A DNA stretch of 22,309 nucleotides from Bacteroidales bacterium (GTDB lineage Bacteria > Bacteroidota > Bacteroidia > Bacteroidales > Bacteroidaceae). Below the pieces are notes generated by a model that was not told where the DNA came from, made no database searches, and saw only the letters and a program-made list of their open reading frames with translations. A program made the translations under genes and the position numbers. Position 1 is the first letter of the stretch. Each line of letters starts with the position of its first letter. The DNA lies in NCBI GenBank assembly GCA_004555425.1, contig SFID01000021.1:1-22309 (forward strand), written 5' to 3'. Positions 6,703-13,271 of this stretch are shown piece by piece.

Positions 6703-7626
6703 TTATTCAAAATTCAGGAGTTCCACTTTGTAGATAAGGGTGGAGAAGGGCGGCACATCGTCCGTTCCTTGTGCGCCATAGGCCGACTGCCAGGGGATGT
6801 AGATTTCCCATTTCGCACCGAGGGGCATGGCTTTCAGGGCAATGGCAAAGCCCATGATGAGTTCTTTGATGGCGATGGTTTCGGGGCGGGATTCTTTGTC
6901 AAAGATGGTGCCGTTGATGAAGCGGCCTTCGTAGTGGAAGGTCACGATGTTGCCGTCCGTTGGATGGGGACCGCTACCAGGTTTGATGACGCGGTAGAGC
7001 ACACCGCCATCGAGGGTGCCGATGCCAGGCTCTTGGGCTTTGGCGGCCATGAAATCCTCGGCGGCTTTGCGCTCTTTGGCGTAGGCCTTGCTGAAGTTCT
7101 TGTCGCTCAGTCGTGCCAGCAGGTCGTTGGCGAAATCGCCCGCTGTGGCTTGTGTGAGCGCCTGGCCCTTCACCTTGAAATTCTTTTTGCCGTAGAACTC
7201 ACCGAAGAAGCCTGCCAGGAAGTTGCTGACGCTCAGTTCGCGGGTGCTGTCGCGGCCGAAGGCCACGCTGGAGGCTGGTTCGAGGATGCTAGAGCGCAGG
7301 TCGATGCCGCTTTGGTAGCCGATGGAGTAGGCCAGTGCGGCGGGGTCGTCTGTCATCGCATCGTGCAGGCCTTTCAGAAACATGTCCACAAAGGCTGTGT
7401 CGCAACCAGCTTCTTGGAGTATTTCTCGCACGCTTTGGCGGTTGCCCGAATAGCCTCGGCCCAGCGCATAACTGAGTGAGTCGGCGGCGGCATCGGTGCC
7501 TGGCTGGAAGGTGGTCAGACGTGTGATGCTGTCTTCCGCGCTCGTAGTTTCCTTGCCCGCATCTCCGCAGGCTATGAAGGAAGTTGCCAACAGCAGGTTG
7601 GCGCACACGAGAAGGAAGTATCTCAT
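6703..7626 (-). CDS. FKBP-type peptidyl-prolyl isomerase, lipoprotein, divergent (FKBP 2 of 4)
   Basis: This 307-residue protein has a hydrophobic leader ending in LLATSFIAC, a plausible lipobox, so a membrane-anchored lipoprotein is likely. The FKBP_N-like region (about 45-190) includes SLSYALGRGYSGN and LAYSIGYQSGIDLRSS. The FKBP_C domain (about 205-307) has TFHYEGRFINGTIFDKES, IMGFAIALKAMPLGAKWEIYIP, SAYGAQG and VPPFSTLIYKVELLNFE. The tryptophan that forms the floor of the active site in FKBPs is replaced by phenylalanine in IMGFAIAL, and the loop before it is shortened. Activity may therefore be reduced, or the protein may act mainly as a chaperone. It lies upstream of FKBP 1 and may be transcribed with it. 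Confidence 0.9.
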   Translation of the reverse strand: MRYFLLVCANLLLATSFIACGDAGKETTSAEDSITRLTTFQPGTDAAADSLSYALGRGYSGNRQSVREILQEAGCDTAFVDMFLKGLHDAMTDDPAALAYSIGYQSGIDLRSSILEPASSVAFGRDSTRELSVSNFLAGFFGEFYGKKNFKVKGQALTQATAGDFANDLLARLSDKNFSKAYAKERKAAEDFMAAKAQEPGIGTLDGGVLYRVIKPGSGPHPTDGNIVTFHYEGRFINGTIFDKESRPETIAIKELIMGFAIALKAMPLGAKWEIYIPWQSAYGAQGTDDVPPFSTLIYKVELLNFE

Positions 7627-7825
7627 AGTTTATCTAATGATAGGTTCTATAATTTAGTTTCAATGATGGGTAGAGTCCTCTTGCAGCTTGGATTCCTGAA
7701 GGTCTCTCCGACCGTAGGTGTTTTGTTGTTCATCGGGTCGCGTAGTTCGCTACACTTCCTCACGAAAAGCAAAATCCTACGCCACGAAAGCCGCTTATAG
7801 CCCCTACCTTATAATGTACCTATAT

Positions 7826-7856
7826 GAGAGGGTGTGCCGCAACGACACACCCTCTC
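7826..7856 (-). terminator. Terminator hairpin after the third FKBP gene
   Basis: GAGAGGGTGTG and CACACCCTCTC form a perfect 11-bp stem with a 9-base loop, 25 bases past the stop codon of the 7882-8838 gene. The following minus-strand sequence (ATATAGGTACATTATAA) has little U-tract. The rest of the 7627-7881 gap must hold the promoter of the 6703-7626 gene if the hairpin ends transcription; no clear -7 box was found there. Confidence 0.65.
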
Positions 7857-7881
7857 CTAGTTTGGTTGATATGCGGAATTT

Positions 7882-8838
7882 TTACTGGGCAGCAACCTCT
7901 GCGGGAGCAGCTTGGGCTTTGGGAGCGTCCTCAATGCCCACCACCTTGATGGTGAAGATGAGGGTGCTGAACGGCGTGATTTTGTCCCTGCCCTGTGCGC
8001 CGTAACCCTGGTCGGAGGGGATATATACTTCCCACTCTGCACCGACGGGCATTGCCATCAAGGCGGCGTCAAAACCGGGAACTACGAAGCCTACGCCCAC
8101 GGGGAACTTAGTGGCTTCCTTGCTCTTGTCGAATTCGGTGCCGTTGGTGAGTTTGCCTGTGTATTCAATCTTGGCATACTGGCCCTGCTTGGCGGGTTGG
8201 CCGCTGCCAGCCTTGATTTCCTTGTAGTAAACGCCGTTCTTGAGGGGCTTGATGCCTTCTTGCTTGGCCAGTTTGGCGAAGAATTCCTTCTCAGCCTTGA
8301 TTTCCTTGCTGTACTCCTTGCTCATGCGGTCGTTGTACACCTTGGTGCTGGCTTCCTGCACGTAGGCCATGATGGCGTCGGTAGTCATCGGCTTGCCGTC
8401 TTTGTCCTTGAGGGCAATCTTGTTTTTGAGGAAGTCTACGTAGCCCACGATGATGTTGGAGGGATCCACGTGGTTGACGCTGTCCTTCTCGCCGTAGTAG
8501 AGGAAGTCAAGGTTCTTGCCCATGGTGGTGCGTAGATTCACGCCCATAGAAGCACCCATGTAGTAGGCAATCTGCTTCTTGTCTTCGGCGCTCTTGAAAC
8601 CGTCCTGCAGACCGCGGATAAACTCTTCGACAGCCGTCGAGTCGCTACCGCTCTGGATGAGGCCCGCCTTGAGGTTTTCGAGGTTCTGGATGGTCTGTGC
8701 GCCATAGGCCACACCTGTGGCGTATGCGACGCTGTCCATGTTGGTCTTCAGTTCAGCCTTTTGGGAAGAGGAAGAACCATTGCAGGCACTCAGAAGTGCT
8801 GCGGAGGCAACGAGGGTTGCCATGAATAACTTTTTCAT
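7882..8838 (-). CDS. FKBP-type peptidyl-prolyl isomerase, lipoprotein (FKBP 3 of 4)
   Basis: This 318-residue protein starts with MKKLFMATLVASAALLSAC, a clear signal peptide II with lipobox LSAC, followed by a serine-rich linker. The FKBP_N region (about 30-190) contains SVAYATGVAYGAQ and KQIAYYMGASMGVNL, with a lysine-rich helix near 185-200. The FKBP_C domain spans about 205-305 (IEYTGKLTNGTEFDKS, VVPGFDAALMAMPVGAEWEVYIPSDQGYGAQG, ITPFSTLIFTIKVV). The floor tryptophan is phenylalanine here (VPGFDAAL), as in FKBP 2. An Ala/Gln/Pro-rich tail ends the protein. It starts 42 bases after the 8881-9465 gene ends and is probably co-transcribed with it; a strong hairpin follows. Confidence 0.92.
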   Translation of the reverse strand: MKKLFMATLVASAALLSACNGSSSSQKAELKTNMDSVAYATGVAYGAQTIQNLENLKAGLIQSGSDSTAVEEFIRGLQDGFKSAEDKKQIAYYMGASMGVNLRTTMGKNLDFLYYGEKDSVNHVDPSNIIVGYVDFLKNKIALKDKDGKPMTTDAIMAYVQEASTKVYNDRMSKEYSKEIKAEKEFFAKLAKQEGIKPLKNGVYYKEIKAGSGQPAKQGQYAKIEYTGKLTNGTEFDKSKEATKFPVGVGFVVPGFDAALMAMPVGAEWEVYIPSDQGYGAQGRDKITPFSTLIFTIKVVGIEDAPKAQAAPAEVAAQ

Positions 8839-8880
8839 GTTGTTTTATTTTGTTTTTTGGTGATTGCAAATGTGGAGCGG

Positions 8881-9465
8881 CTAGACCACTTCGAGGAGTT
8901 CCACGTCGAAGATCAAGGCTGCATAGGGAGGGATGGAGGCTCCTGCACCTCGCTCGCCGTAGGCCAGGTGGTAGGGGATGAAGAAGCGGAATTTGCTGCC
9001 TTCGCCCATGAGTTGCAGACCTTCGGTCCAACCGGCGATGACGCCGTTCAGGGGGAAGGTGGCGGGTTCGCCGCGGCGATAGGAGGAGTCGAACACGGTG
9101 CCATCGGTCAGTCGGCCTTCGTAGTGGCACTTTACGTTGTCCGTAGCGGCGGGCTTGCGACCTTCCGTGGCAGTCAGCACTTGGTATTGCAGACCGCTGG
9201 GCAGCACCACAACGCCTTCCTTCTTAGCATTCTCGGCGAGGTAGTGCTCACCAGCTTCGCGGGCGGCCTTTCCCTTTTCGGCCTCCTTGGCTTGGAGATA
9301 TGCTGCCACCTGCTGGTGTGCCTCGGCCATCGTCATTTCGGGCTTGGCATCCGAGAGGATGTGGCATACAGCGGTGGTGAACTTTTCGTTATCAAATTGG
9401 GCAATGCCCATATCCTTCAGGTTCTGGCCAATGACCATACCCAGAGCGTAACTAAGTTGTTCCAT
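8881..9465 (-). CDS. FKBP-type peptidyl-prolyl isomerase, cytosolic, FklB-like (FKBP 4 of 4)
   Basis: This 194-residue protein has no signal peptide and starts directly with the FKBP_N region (MEQLSYALGMVIGQNLKDMG), the usual length and form of cytosolic FklB-type isomerases. A helical linker rich in Ala, Glu and Lys spans about 60-100. The FKBP_C domain (about 105-194) is complete: CHYEGRLTDGTVFDSSYRRGEPATF, VIAGWTEGLQLMGEGSKFRFFIPYHLAYGERG and IPPYAALIFDVELLEVV, with the active-site tryptophan present. It is the first gene of the four. Its ATG lies next to the heptamer/palindrome block C, so its leader would carry that block if transcription starts at the promoter-like box near 9755. Confidence 0.92.
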   Translation of the reverse strand: MEQLSYALGMVIGQNLKDMGIAQFDNEKFTTAVCHILSDAKPEMTMAEAHQQVAAYLQAKEAEKGKAAREAGEHYLAENAKKEGVVVLPSGLQYQVLTATEGRKPAATDNVKCHYEGRLTDGTVFDSSYRRGEPATFPLNGVIAGWTEGLQLMGEGSKFRFFIPYHLAYGERGAGASIPPYAALIFDVELLEVV

Positions 9466-9472
9466 TCTATGA

Positions 9473-9613
9473 GGAGTTAGGAGTTAGGAGTTAGGAGTTA
9501 GGAGTTGCCTTTCAATGAGGTATGAGGAATTAGGAATTGTGAGTTGGGGGAGAATATTAGGAGTTCATCCTCATTGAAAGGAACTCCTAACTCCTAACTC
9601 CTAACTCCTAACT
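9473..9613. repeat. Repeat block C, part 1: large palindrome of heptamer tracts around a conserved core
   Basis: Four GGAGTTA heptamers lead to GTTGCCTTTCAATGAGG (9505-9520). After about 50 bases the complement CCTCATTGAAAGG appears (9568-9580), followed by four reverse heptamers ending at 9613. Each arm is some 45 bases, so a long hairpin could form in RNA or single-stranded DNA. The loop includes GGAGAATATTAGGAGTTCAT, the reverse of the core seen in blocks A and E. The left arm lies eight bases from the ATG at 9465. Confidence 0.85.
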
Positions 9614-9629
9614 AAAAGTCTATCGAGCC

Positions 9630-9733
9630 AGCAGCCAAAGGCTGCGTTGAAACTAGGAAGCCGCAGGCTTCCGTTGAAACTTGAAACTAGGTCGCGAAGC
9701 GACCGCCTGAAACTAGGGAGCGCAGCGACCGCC
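9630..9733. repeat. Repeat block C, part 2: hairpin array
   Basis: Modules GCAGCC-AAA-GGCTGC (9631-9645), GGAAGCC-GCA-GGCTTCC, GGTCGC-GAA-GCGACC and the mismatched GGGAGC-GCA-GCGACC are joined by GTTGAAACTA or GCCTGAAACTA. They follow the joining sequence AAAAGTCTATCGAGCCA, whose reverse complement links the two halves of block E. Blocks C and E are therefore inverted copies of one composite element. Confidence 0.85.
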
Positions 9734-9747
9734 AAAAGTCGAATCAG

Positions 9748-9812
9748 CCGCAAAATTACAACTTTCTTTTTATTATAAGTGTGCCATCCCTAGTTTTTTG
9801 GTAATTTTGCGG
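9748..9812. promoter_or_regulatory. Inverted pair of -7-like boxes, possible divergent promoters
   Basis: CCGCAAAATTAC (9748-9759) and GTAATTTTGCGG (9801-9812) are perfect 12-bp inverted copies 41 bases apart. Each contains the -7 consensus TAnnTTTG as TAATTTTG, one firing left (9758-9751) and one right (9802-9809). No clear TTTG stands 19-21 bases upstream of either. The leftward box would serve the FKBP gene at 9465. The rightward one has no recognisable gene in front of it. Confidence 0.45.
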
Positions 9813-9992
9813 ATTGATGGAGTTGTGCAAGGAGTGGGGAACGAAGAATCCGGAGATTCTGCAAAATCCTGAGATTCCGAAATCCTAACAACCCCAACAC
9901 AGGTCATCCTGCTCGCACCCAAGGCTGCGCTGAAACAGCAAGCAGCAGATTTCCCTACTCAGGTGGACTTTTCATTGCAAATTGCGCTGGAA
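9813..9992. other. Gene-free stretch without recognisable function
   Basis: Nothing convincing is seen here apart from a loose duplication of AATCCGGAGATTCTG and AATCCTGAGATTCCG at about 9848-9880, and a degenerate look-alike of the block hairpins (CCAAGGCTGCGCTGAAAC) near 9930. Confidence 0.5.
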
Positions 9993-10114
9993 AGAAATGT
10001 ACCGCACCTTGCTTGCAAGGTGTGAGTATCATGGAAATGACACACAATATAATAGTTACCCAATGAGAACAAACCCTGTACTCACACCTTGCAAGCAAGG
10101 TGCGGTACATTTCT
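9993..10114. mobile_element. Short element with 36-bp perfect inverted ends (MITE-like)
   Basis: Positions 9993-10028 and 10079-10114 are exact reverse complements over 36 bases, separated by 50 A/T-rich bases. Each end itself contains the hairpin CACCTTGC-AA-GCAAGGTG followed by CGGTACATT. No coding capacity is present. Miniature inverted-repeat elements have this form, but no target duplication could be identified, and a structural or regulatory repeat is equally possible. Confidence 0.6.
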
Positions 10115-10145
10115 CACCTCGGCCATACGCCCAATACCGCTGAGC

Positions 10146-10174
10146 CACACCTTGCAAGCAAGGTGCGGTACATT
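10146..10174. repeat. Third copy of the inverted end sequence
   Basis: These 29 bases are identical to the core of the right end at 10084-10112, in the same orientation, again with the hairpin CACCTTGC-AA-GCAAGGTG and CGGTACATT. It stands alone, which suggests that the unit is repeated in the genome independently of the paired form. Confidence 0.75.
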
Positions 10175-10382
10175 GCCTTACAACCACCAGATTCGTTACC
10201 AGAAATGTAAAAAATGCAGGCCAGAAAATAAATGTATTTTAACTTTTCGAGTTCCGATATCGCCAATTCGTCCACCAACTTGGCCCGAAAAATTTCCGCA
10301 AAAGCCAGTAGAAATTTCGCTTCGGCATATAAATTTTTCTACATGCTTTGTAAAACAATGGTTTTTTGGGCACTTTTTCCTC

Positions 10383-10430
10383 AAAAAAAGAGGAGAAAAC
10401 CCTTTGTTTATGGGCATTCTCCTCTTCGCT
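10383..10430 (-). ncRNA. Candidate short hairpin RNA or attenuator, copy 1
   Basis: On the minus strand, CTAGCG is followed by the arm AAGAGGAGAA, an inner CCC...GGG pair, the arm TTCTCCTCTT and a run of T: an intrinsic terminator shape about 5-10 bases after the -7 box. The expected transcript is only about 45-50 nt. Compared with copy 2, two stem pairs differ, and both are changed on both sides (G-C to A-T and A-T to G-C). This could be a stand-alone small RNA or an attenuator of sequence beyond it. Expression is inferred. Confidence 0.55.
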
Positions 10431-10434
10431 AGGA

Positions 10435-10466
10435 CAAAGATAATACATTTTTCCCCGAAATCCAAA
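10435..10466 (-). promoter_or_regulatory. Promoter of the copy 1 hairpin element
   Basis: On the minus strand, TTTG (10466-10463), a 20-base spacer and TATCTTTG (10442-10435) match the Bacteroidales consensus at every defined position. The copy at 22054-22085 has the same boxes and spacing. Confidence 0.8.
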
Positions 10467-10471
10467 TCGCT

Positions 10472-10503
10472 TTAACATATCGCAACACTCTTCGAAATGT
10501 TAA
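10472..10503. promoter_or_regulatory. Inverted-repeat operator candidate, copy 1
   Basis: TTAACATATCG, 10 bases, CGAAATGTTAA: 11-bp half-sites with one mismatch, placed directly upstream of the -33 box. The equivalent site in copy 2 is perfect. The spacing of 21 bp between half-site centres would put both on one face of the helix, as for a dimeric regulator. Confidence 0.55.
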
Positions 10504-10562
10504 AAGACGAGTTTTGCACACGCGAGGGTTCGCTATGTATTATATTACGAGGGCCGAGCATC

Positions 10563-10587
10563 GGTCGCTTCGCTCCCTAGTTTCAAT
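10563..10587. repeat. Isolated hairpin module (block D)
   Basis: GGTCGC-TTC-GCTCCC followed by TAGTTTCAAT is a single unit of the module family, in block A orientation, between the copy 1 element and the sirtuin gene. Confidence 0.75.
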
Positions 10588-10655
10588 GGTCCTCCCTGAC
10601 GGCCCCAAACCTGTGCAATAACCCCAGCCCCCAACCCTAAAAAACAACACAAAAC

Positions 10656-11360
10656 ATGAAGAGATTAGTAATACTCACAGGCGCAGGTATGAGCGCCGAA
10701 AGCGGATTCAGCACCTTTCGCGATGCAGGCGGCCTTTGGGAGCAATATCCCGTAGAGAAAGTGGCTACGCCAGAAGGTTGGCAGGAAGACCCCAACCTCG
10801 TGACGGATTTCTACAACGGACTGCGCCAGCAATTGGTGGCCGCCCGCCCCAACCGCGGCCACGAAATCCTGGCTGAGATGGAGCAGGACTACGACGTGCG
10901 CATCATCACGCAAAACGTGGATGACCTCCACGAGCGCGCAGGCTCCTCGCACGTCATCCACCTCCACGGCGAACTCATGAAGGTGTGCTCCTCGCGCGAC
11001 CCCGACAATCCCCATTTTATCCGCACCCTGACCCACGACCACCTGCAGGTGGCCCACGGCGAGCGCGCAGGCGACGGCAGCCTCCTCCGACCTTGGATAG
11101 TATGGTTTGGCGAAGCTGTACCGCGCCTGACGGATGCCATCGCCGAGGTGGAGCAGGCCGACATCTTCGTCATCATCGGCTCCTCGCTCAATGTTTATCC
11201 CGCAGCGGGCCTCGTACACTACGTGCCCAACGGCGCGCCCATCTATCTGATAGACCCCAAGGAAGTACAGGTGCCTGCGCATCGGGCGGTGGAGGTGATA
11301 CAGGAGGTGGCTTCTGTTGGCTGCCAGCGCCTGCGCGAGGCCATTGCCGCGCTTCCTTAG
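10656..11360 (+). CDS. Sir2-family NAD-dependent protein deacylase lacking the zinc knuckle
   Basis: This 234-residue sirtuin should remove acyl groups from lysines with NAD as co-substrate, in the cytosol. It has GAGMSAESGFSTFR (9-22), TQNVDDLHERAG with the NAD-contacting Gln/Asn/Asp, the catalytic histidine in HLHGE (near 102), WFGEAVP, GSSLNVYPAAGL and YLIDPKE. The usual two CxxC zinc pairs are absent: only one cysteine (KVCSSRD) stands in that part. In CobB/SIRT5-type enzymes a Tyr and an Arg three residues on select succinyl or malonyl groups. Here Tyr53 is present, but Leu56 occupies that position and Arg57 is next, so substrate preference is uncertain. The gene is alone on its strand, between copy 1 of the RNA element and block E. 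No promoter was recognised. Confidence 0.93.
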   Translation: MKRLVILTGAGMSAESGFSTFRDAGGLWEQYPVEKVATPEGWQEDPNLVTDFYNGLRQQLVAARPNRGHEILAEMEQDYDVRIITQNVDDLHERAGSSHVIHLHGELMKVCSSRDPDNPHFIRTLTHDHLQVAHGERAGDGSLLRPWIVWFGEAVPRLTDAIAEVEQADIFVIIGSSLNVYPAAGLVHYVPNGAPIYLIDPKEVQVPAHRAVEVIQEVASVGCQRLREAIAALP

Positions 11361-11362
11361 TG

Positions 11363-11516
11363 CGGTCGCTGCGCTGGTCGCTTCGCCCCCATAGTTTCAT
11401 GCGGTCGCTGCGCTGGTCGCTTCGCTTCCTAGTTTCAGGCGGTCGCTTCGCGACCTGGTTTCAAGTTTCAACGGAAGCCTGTGGCTTCCTAGTTTCAACG
11501 CAGCCTTTGGCTGCTG
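11363..11516. repeat. Repeat block E, part 1: hairpin array after the sirtuin gene
   Basis: Modules include GGTCGCTGCGCTGGTCGCTTCG (twice, at 11364 and 11403, decayed), GGTCGC-TTC-GCGACC, GGAAGCC-TGT-GGCTTCC and GCAGCC-TTT-GGCTGC, with TAGTTTCA linkers. It begins two bases after the sirtuin stop codon and may end that transcript, although no U-tract follows. It is inverted relative to block C. With part 2 it fills the gene-free stretch 11361-11703. Confidence 0.8.
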
Positions 11517-11531
11517 GCTCGATAGACTTTT

Positions 11532-11698
11532 AGTTAGGAGTTAGGAGTTAGGAGTTAGGAGTTGTCTTTCAATGAGGATGAACTCCTAATATTCTCTCCC
11601 AATTCCTAATTCCTAACTCCTAACTAATACGCTCCTAACTCCTAACTCATTGAAAGGCAACTCCTAACTCCTAACTCCTAACTCCTAACTCCTAACTC
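11532..11698. repeat. Repeat block E, part 2: heptamer palindrome directly before the GH3 gene
   Basis: Four TTAGGAG heptamers, then GTTGTCTTTCAATGAGGATG, CTCCTAATATTCTCTCCC and mixed AATTCC/AACTCC runs, then CTCATTGAAAGGCAAC (11647-11662) and six reverse heptamers (ACTCCTA). The arms pair over some 45 bases. The tract ends five bases before the ATG at 11704, so any transcript of the GH3 gene from upstream would carry it. Confidence 0.85.
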
Positions 11699-11703
11699 CC
11701 AAA

Positions 11704-13209
11704 ATGTCCCTAACCCCAATAATATCCCCCTTCTTCCGCAGCCGTGCCCGCACCATCGACCGCTACGCCACCGATGCCGAGAATATTCAGCGCGGCGTGC
11801 TGGCTCGTCTGTTGCGCCGCGCCGCCGACACCGAATGGGGACACCTATATAAATATGCCACTCTGCGAGGCTACGAGGACTTCGCACGCACCGTGCCCGT
11901 GTGCACCTACGAAGAGTTGAAAACCTATATCGACCGAATGCGCCGCGGCGAGCGCGACATCCTGTGGCCCGGCCGCGTACGCTGGTACGCCAAATCCTCG
12001 GGAACAACCAACGACAAGAGCAAGTTCATCCCCGTCTCTGCACAAGGACTGAAGGATACACACTATGCCGGTGGCACCGATGCCGTGGCCCTCTATCTGC
12101 GCAACTATCCCGACAGCCGCCTCTTTGACGGTCGCGCACTCATCCTCGGCGGTAGCCATGCGCCCAACTACAACCAGCAGCACTCCCTCGTGGGCGACCT
12201 CTCGGCCATCCTCATCGAAAATATCAATCCCCTCGTCAATATCGTGCGCACACCGCCCAAGCGCGTGGCCCTGCTTTCCGATTTCGAACAGAAGCGCGAC
12301 CAGATAGCGCGCATAGCCATGCACCAGAACGTGACGAACATCAGCGGTGTCCCCTCGTGGATGATGTCCGTCCTCACAAGGGTCATGGAACTCACAGGCG
12401 CTGCCTCGCTTGATGAGGTATGGCCCAACCTCGAAGTGTTCTTCCATGGCGGCGTGGCCTTCACGCCCTACCGCGAGCAGTACAAGCAGTTGATACGCTC
12501 GCCCCGTATGCGCTACATGGAAACCTACAATGCCAGCGAAGGCTTCTTCGGTCTCCAGAGCGACCCTGCCGACCTGTCGATGCTGCTCATGCTCGACTAC
12601 GGCGTGTTCTACGAGTTTATTCCCCTCGAAGAGGTGGGCCGCGCCGACGCAACCGTTCTCCCGCTGTGGGAGGTAGAGGCAGGGCGCAACTATGCCATCG
12701 TCATTTCCACCTCGTGCGGCCTTTGGCGTTACCAGATAGGCGACACGGTGCGCTTCACCTCCACGCGGCCCTACAAATTCGTCATCAGCGGACGCACCAA
12801 ATGCTTCATCAATGCCTTTGGCGAAGAACTCATCGTCGATAACGCCGAGAAGGGCCTGCAGGAGGCTTGCCGACAGACGGGAGCCGTCGTGGCGGAATAC
12901 ACCGCCGCACCCGTATTCATGGACGCCAAGGGGCAGTGTCGCCACCAATGGGTCATCGAATTTGCCAAAGCACCTGCCGACCTCCAAGCCTTCGCGCAGA
13001 TTCTCGACCAAGCCCTCCAGCAAATCAACTCCGACTACGAGGCTAAGCGCTACAAAGACCTGACCCTCCAGCAACTCGAAATCATTCCCGCACGACCGGG
13101 ACTCTTCAACGACTGGCTCAAGAGCAAAGGCAAACTCGGCGGACAGCACAAAGTGCCCCGCCTGGCCAACAACCGCGATATTATCGAAGAAGTGCTGGCG
13201 GGCAATTAG
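11704..13209 (+). CDS. GH3 family acyl-adenylating protein
   Basis: This 501-residue protein belongs to the GH3 family, known from plants as enzymes that adenylate auxin or jasmonate and couple them to amino acids. Bacterial members are mostly uncharacterised. The ANL-superfamily marks are visible: KSSGTTNDKSKFIP (97-110, ATP phosphate loop), YNASEGFFG (near 275-283) and WRYQIGDTVRF (near 340-350). It ends in a C-terminal cap with GQHKVPRL. There is no signal peptide, so the reaction is cytosolic. The length is close to the bacterial norm. The ATG at 11704 follows the heptamer tract at once. The two genes downstream, both for exported proteins, lie 62 and 75 bases apart on the same strand and may form an operon with it. 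The substrate is unknown. Confidence 0.92.
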   Translation: MSLTPIISPFFRSRARTIDRYATDAENIQRGVLARLLRRAADTEWGHLYKYATLRGYEDFARTVPVCTYEELKTYIDRMRRGERDILWPGRVRWYAKSSGTTNDKSKFIPVSAQGLKDTHYAGGTDAVALYLRNYPDSRLFDGRALILGGSHAPNYNQQHSLVGDLSAILIENINPLVNIVRTPPKRVALLSDFEQKRDQIARIAMHQNVTNISGVPSWMMSVLTRVMELTGAASLDEVWPNLEVFFHGGVAFTPYREQYKQLIRSPRMRYMETYNASEGFFGLQSDPADLSMLLMLDYGVFYEFIPLEEVGRADATVLPLWEVEAGRNYAIVISTSCGLWRYQIGDTVRFTSTRPYKFVISGRTKCFINAFGEELIVDNAEKGLQEACRQTGAVVAEYTAAPVFMDAKGQCRHQWVIEFAKAPADLQAFAQILDQALQQINSDYEAKRYKDLTLQQLEIIPARPGLFNDWLKSKGKLGGQHKVPRLANNRDIIEEVLAGN

Positions 13210-13271
13210 GCATTGCCAGCACCGACTCGACTGCCCGCTCTGGCAGACAGCACACCATTAACTAGACATTT

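Larger units (their letters stand above)
10200..10552 (-). other. Copy 1 of a conserved promoter-hairpin element (inverted copy of 21968-22309)
   Basis: From GTAATATAA near 10548 down to the hairpin at 10389, this A/T-rich segment matches 21968-22137 in reverse complement. The match includes CGCGTGTGCAAAACTCGTC / CGCGTGTGCAAAACTCGTC-like blocks, an inverted repeat, promoter boxes and a terminator-like hairpin. Similarity continues more loosely for about 120 bases past the hairpin. It points away from the sirtuin gene, and no gene follows it before block C. Confidence 0.85.

Noticed and set aside
7627..7881. Possible extra gene in the gap between FKBP 2 and FKBP 3
   Set aside because: The frame seen there runs into the antisense of FKBP 3 and has no coding features; only a terminator hairpin is supported.
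9817..9888. A 23-codon open frame starting with MELCKEWG just after a -7-like box
   Set aside because: Too short, no recognisable protein pattern, and its end is made of a loose local duplication; kept only as a remark.
10089..10478. Overlapping open frames on both strands within the RNA element copy 1
   Set aside because: They run through the promoter, hairpin and A/T-rich repeat, have no family resemblance, and the corresponding frames in copy 2 are broken.
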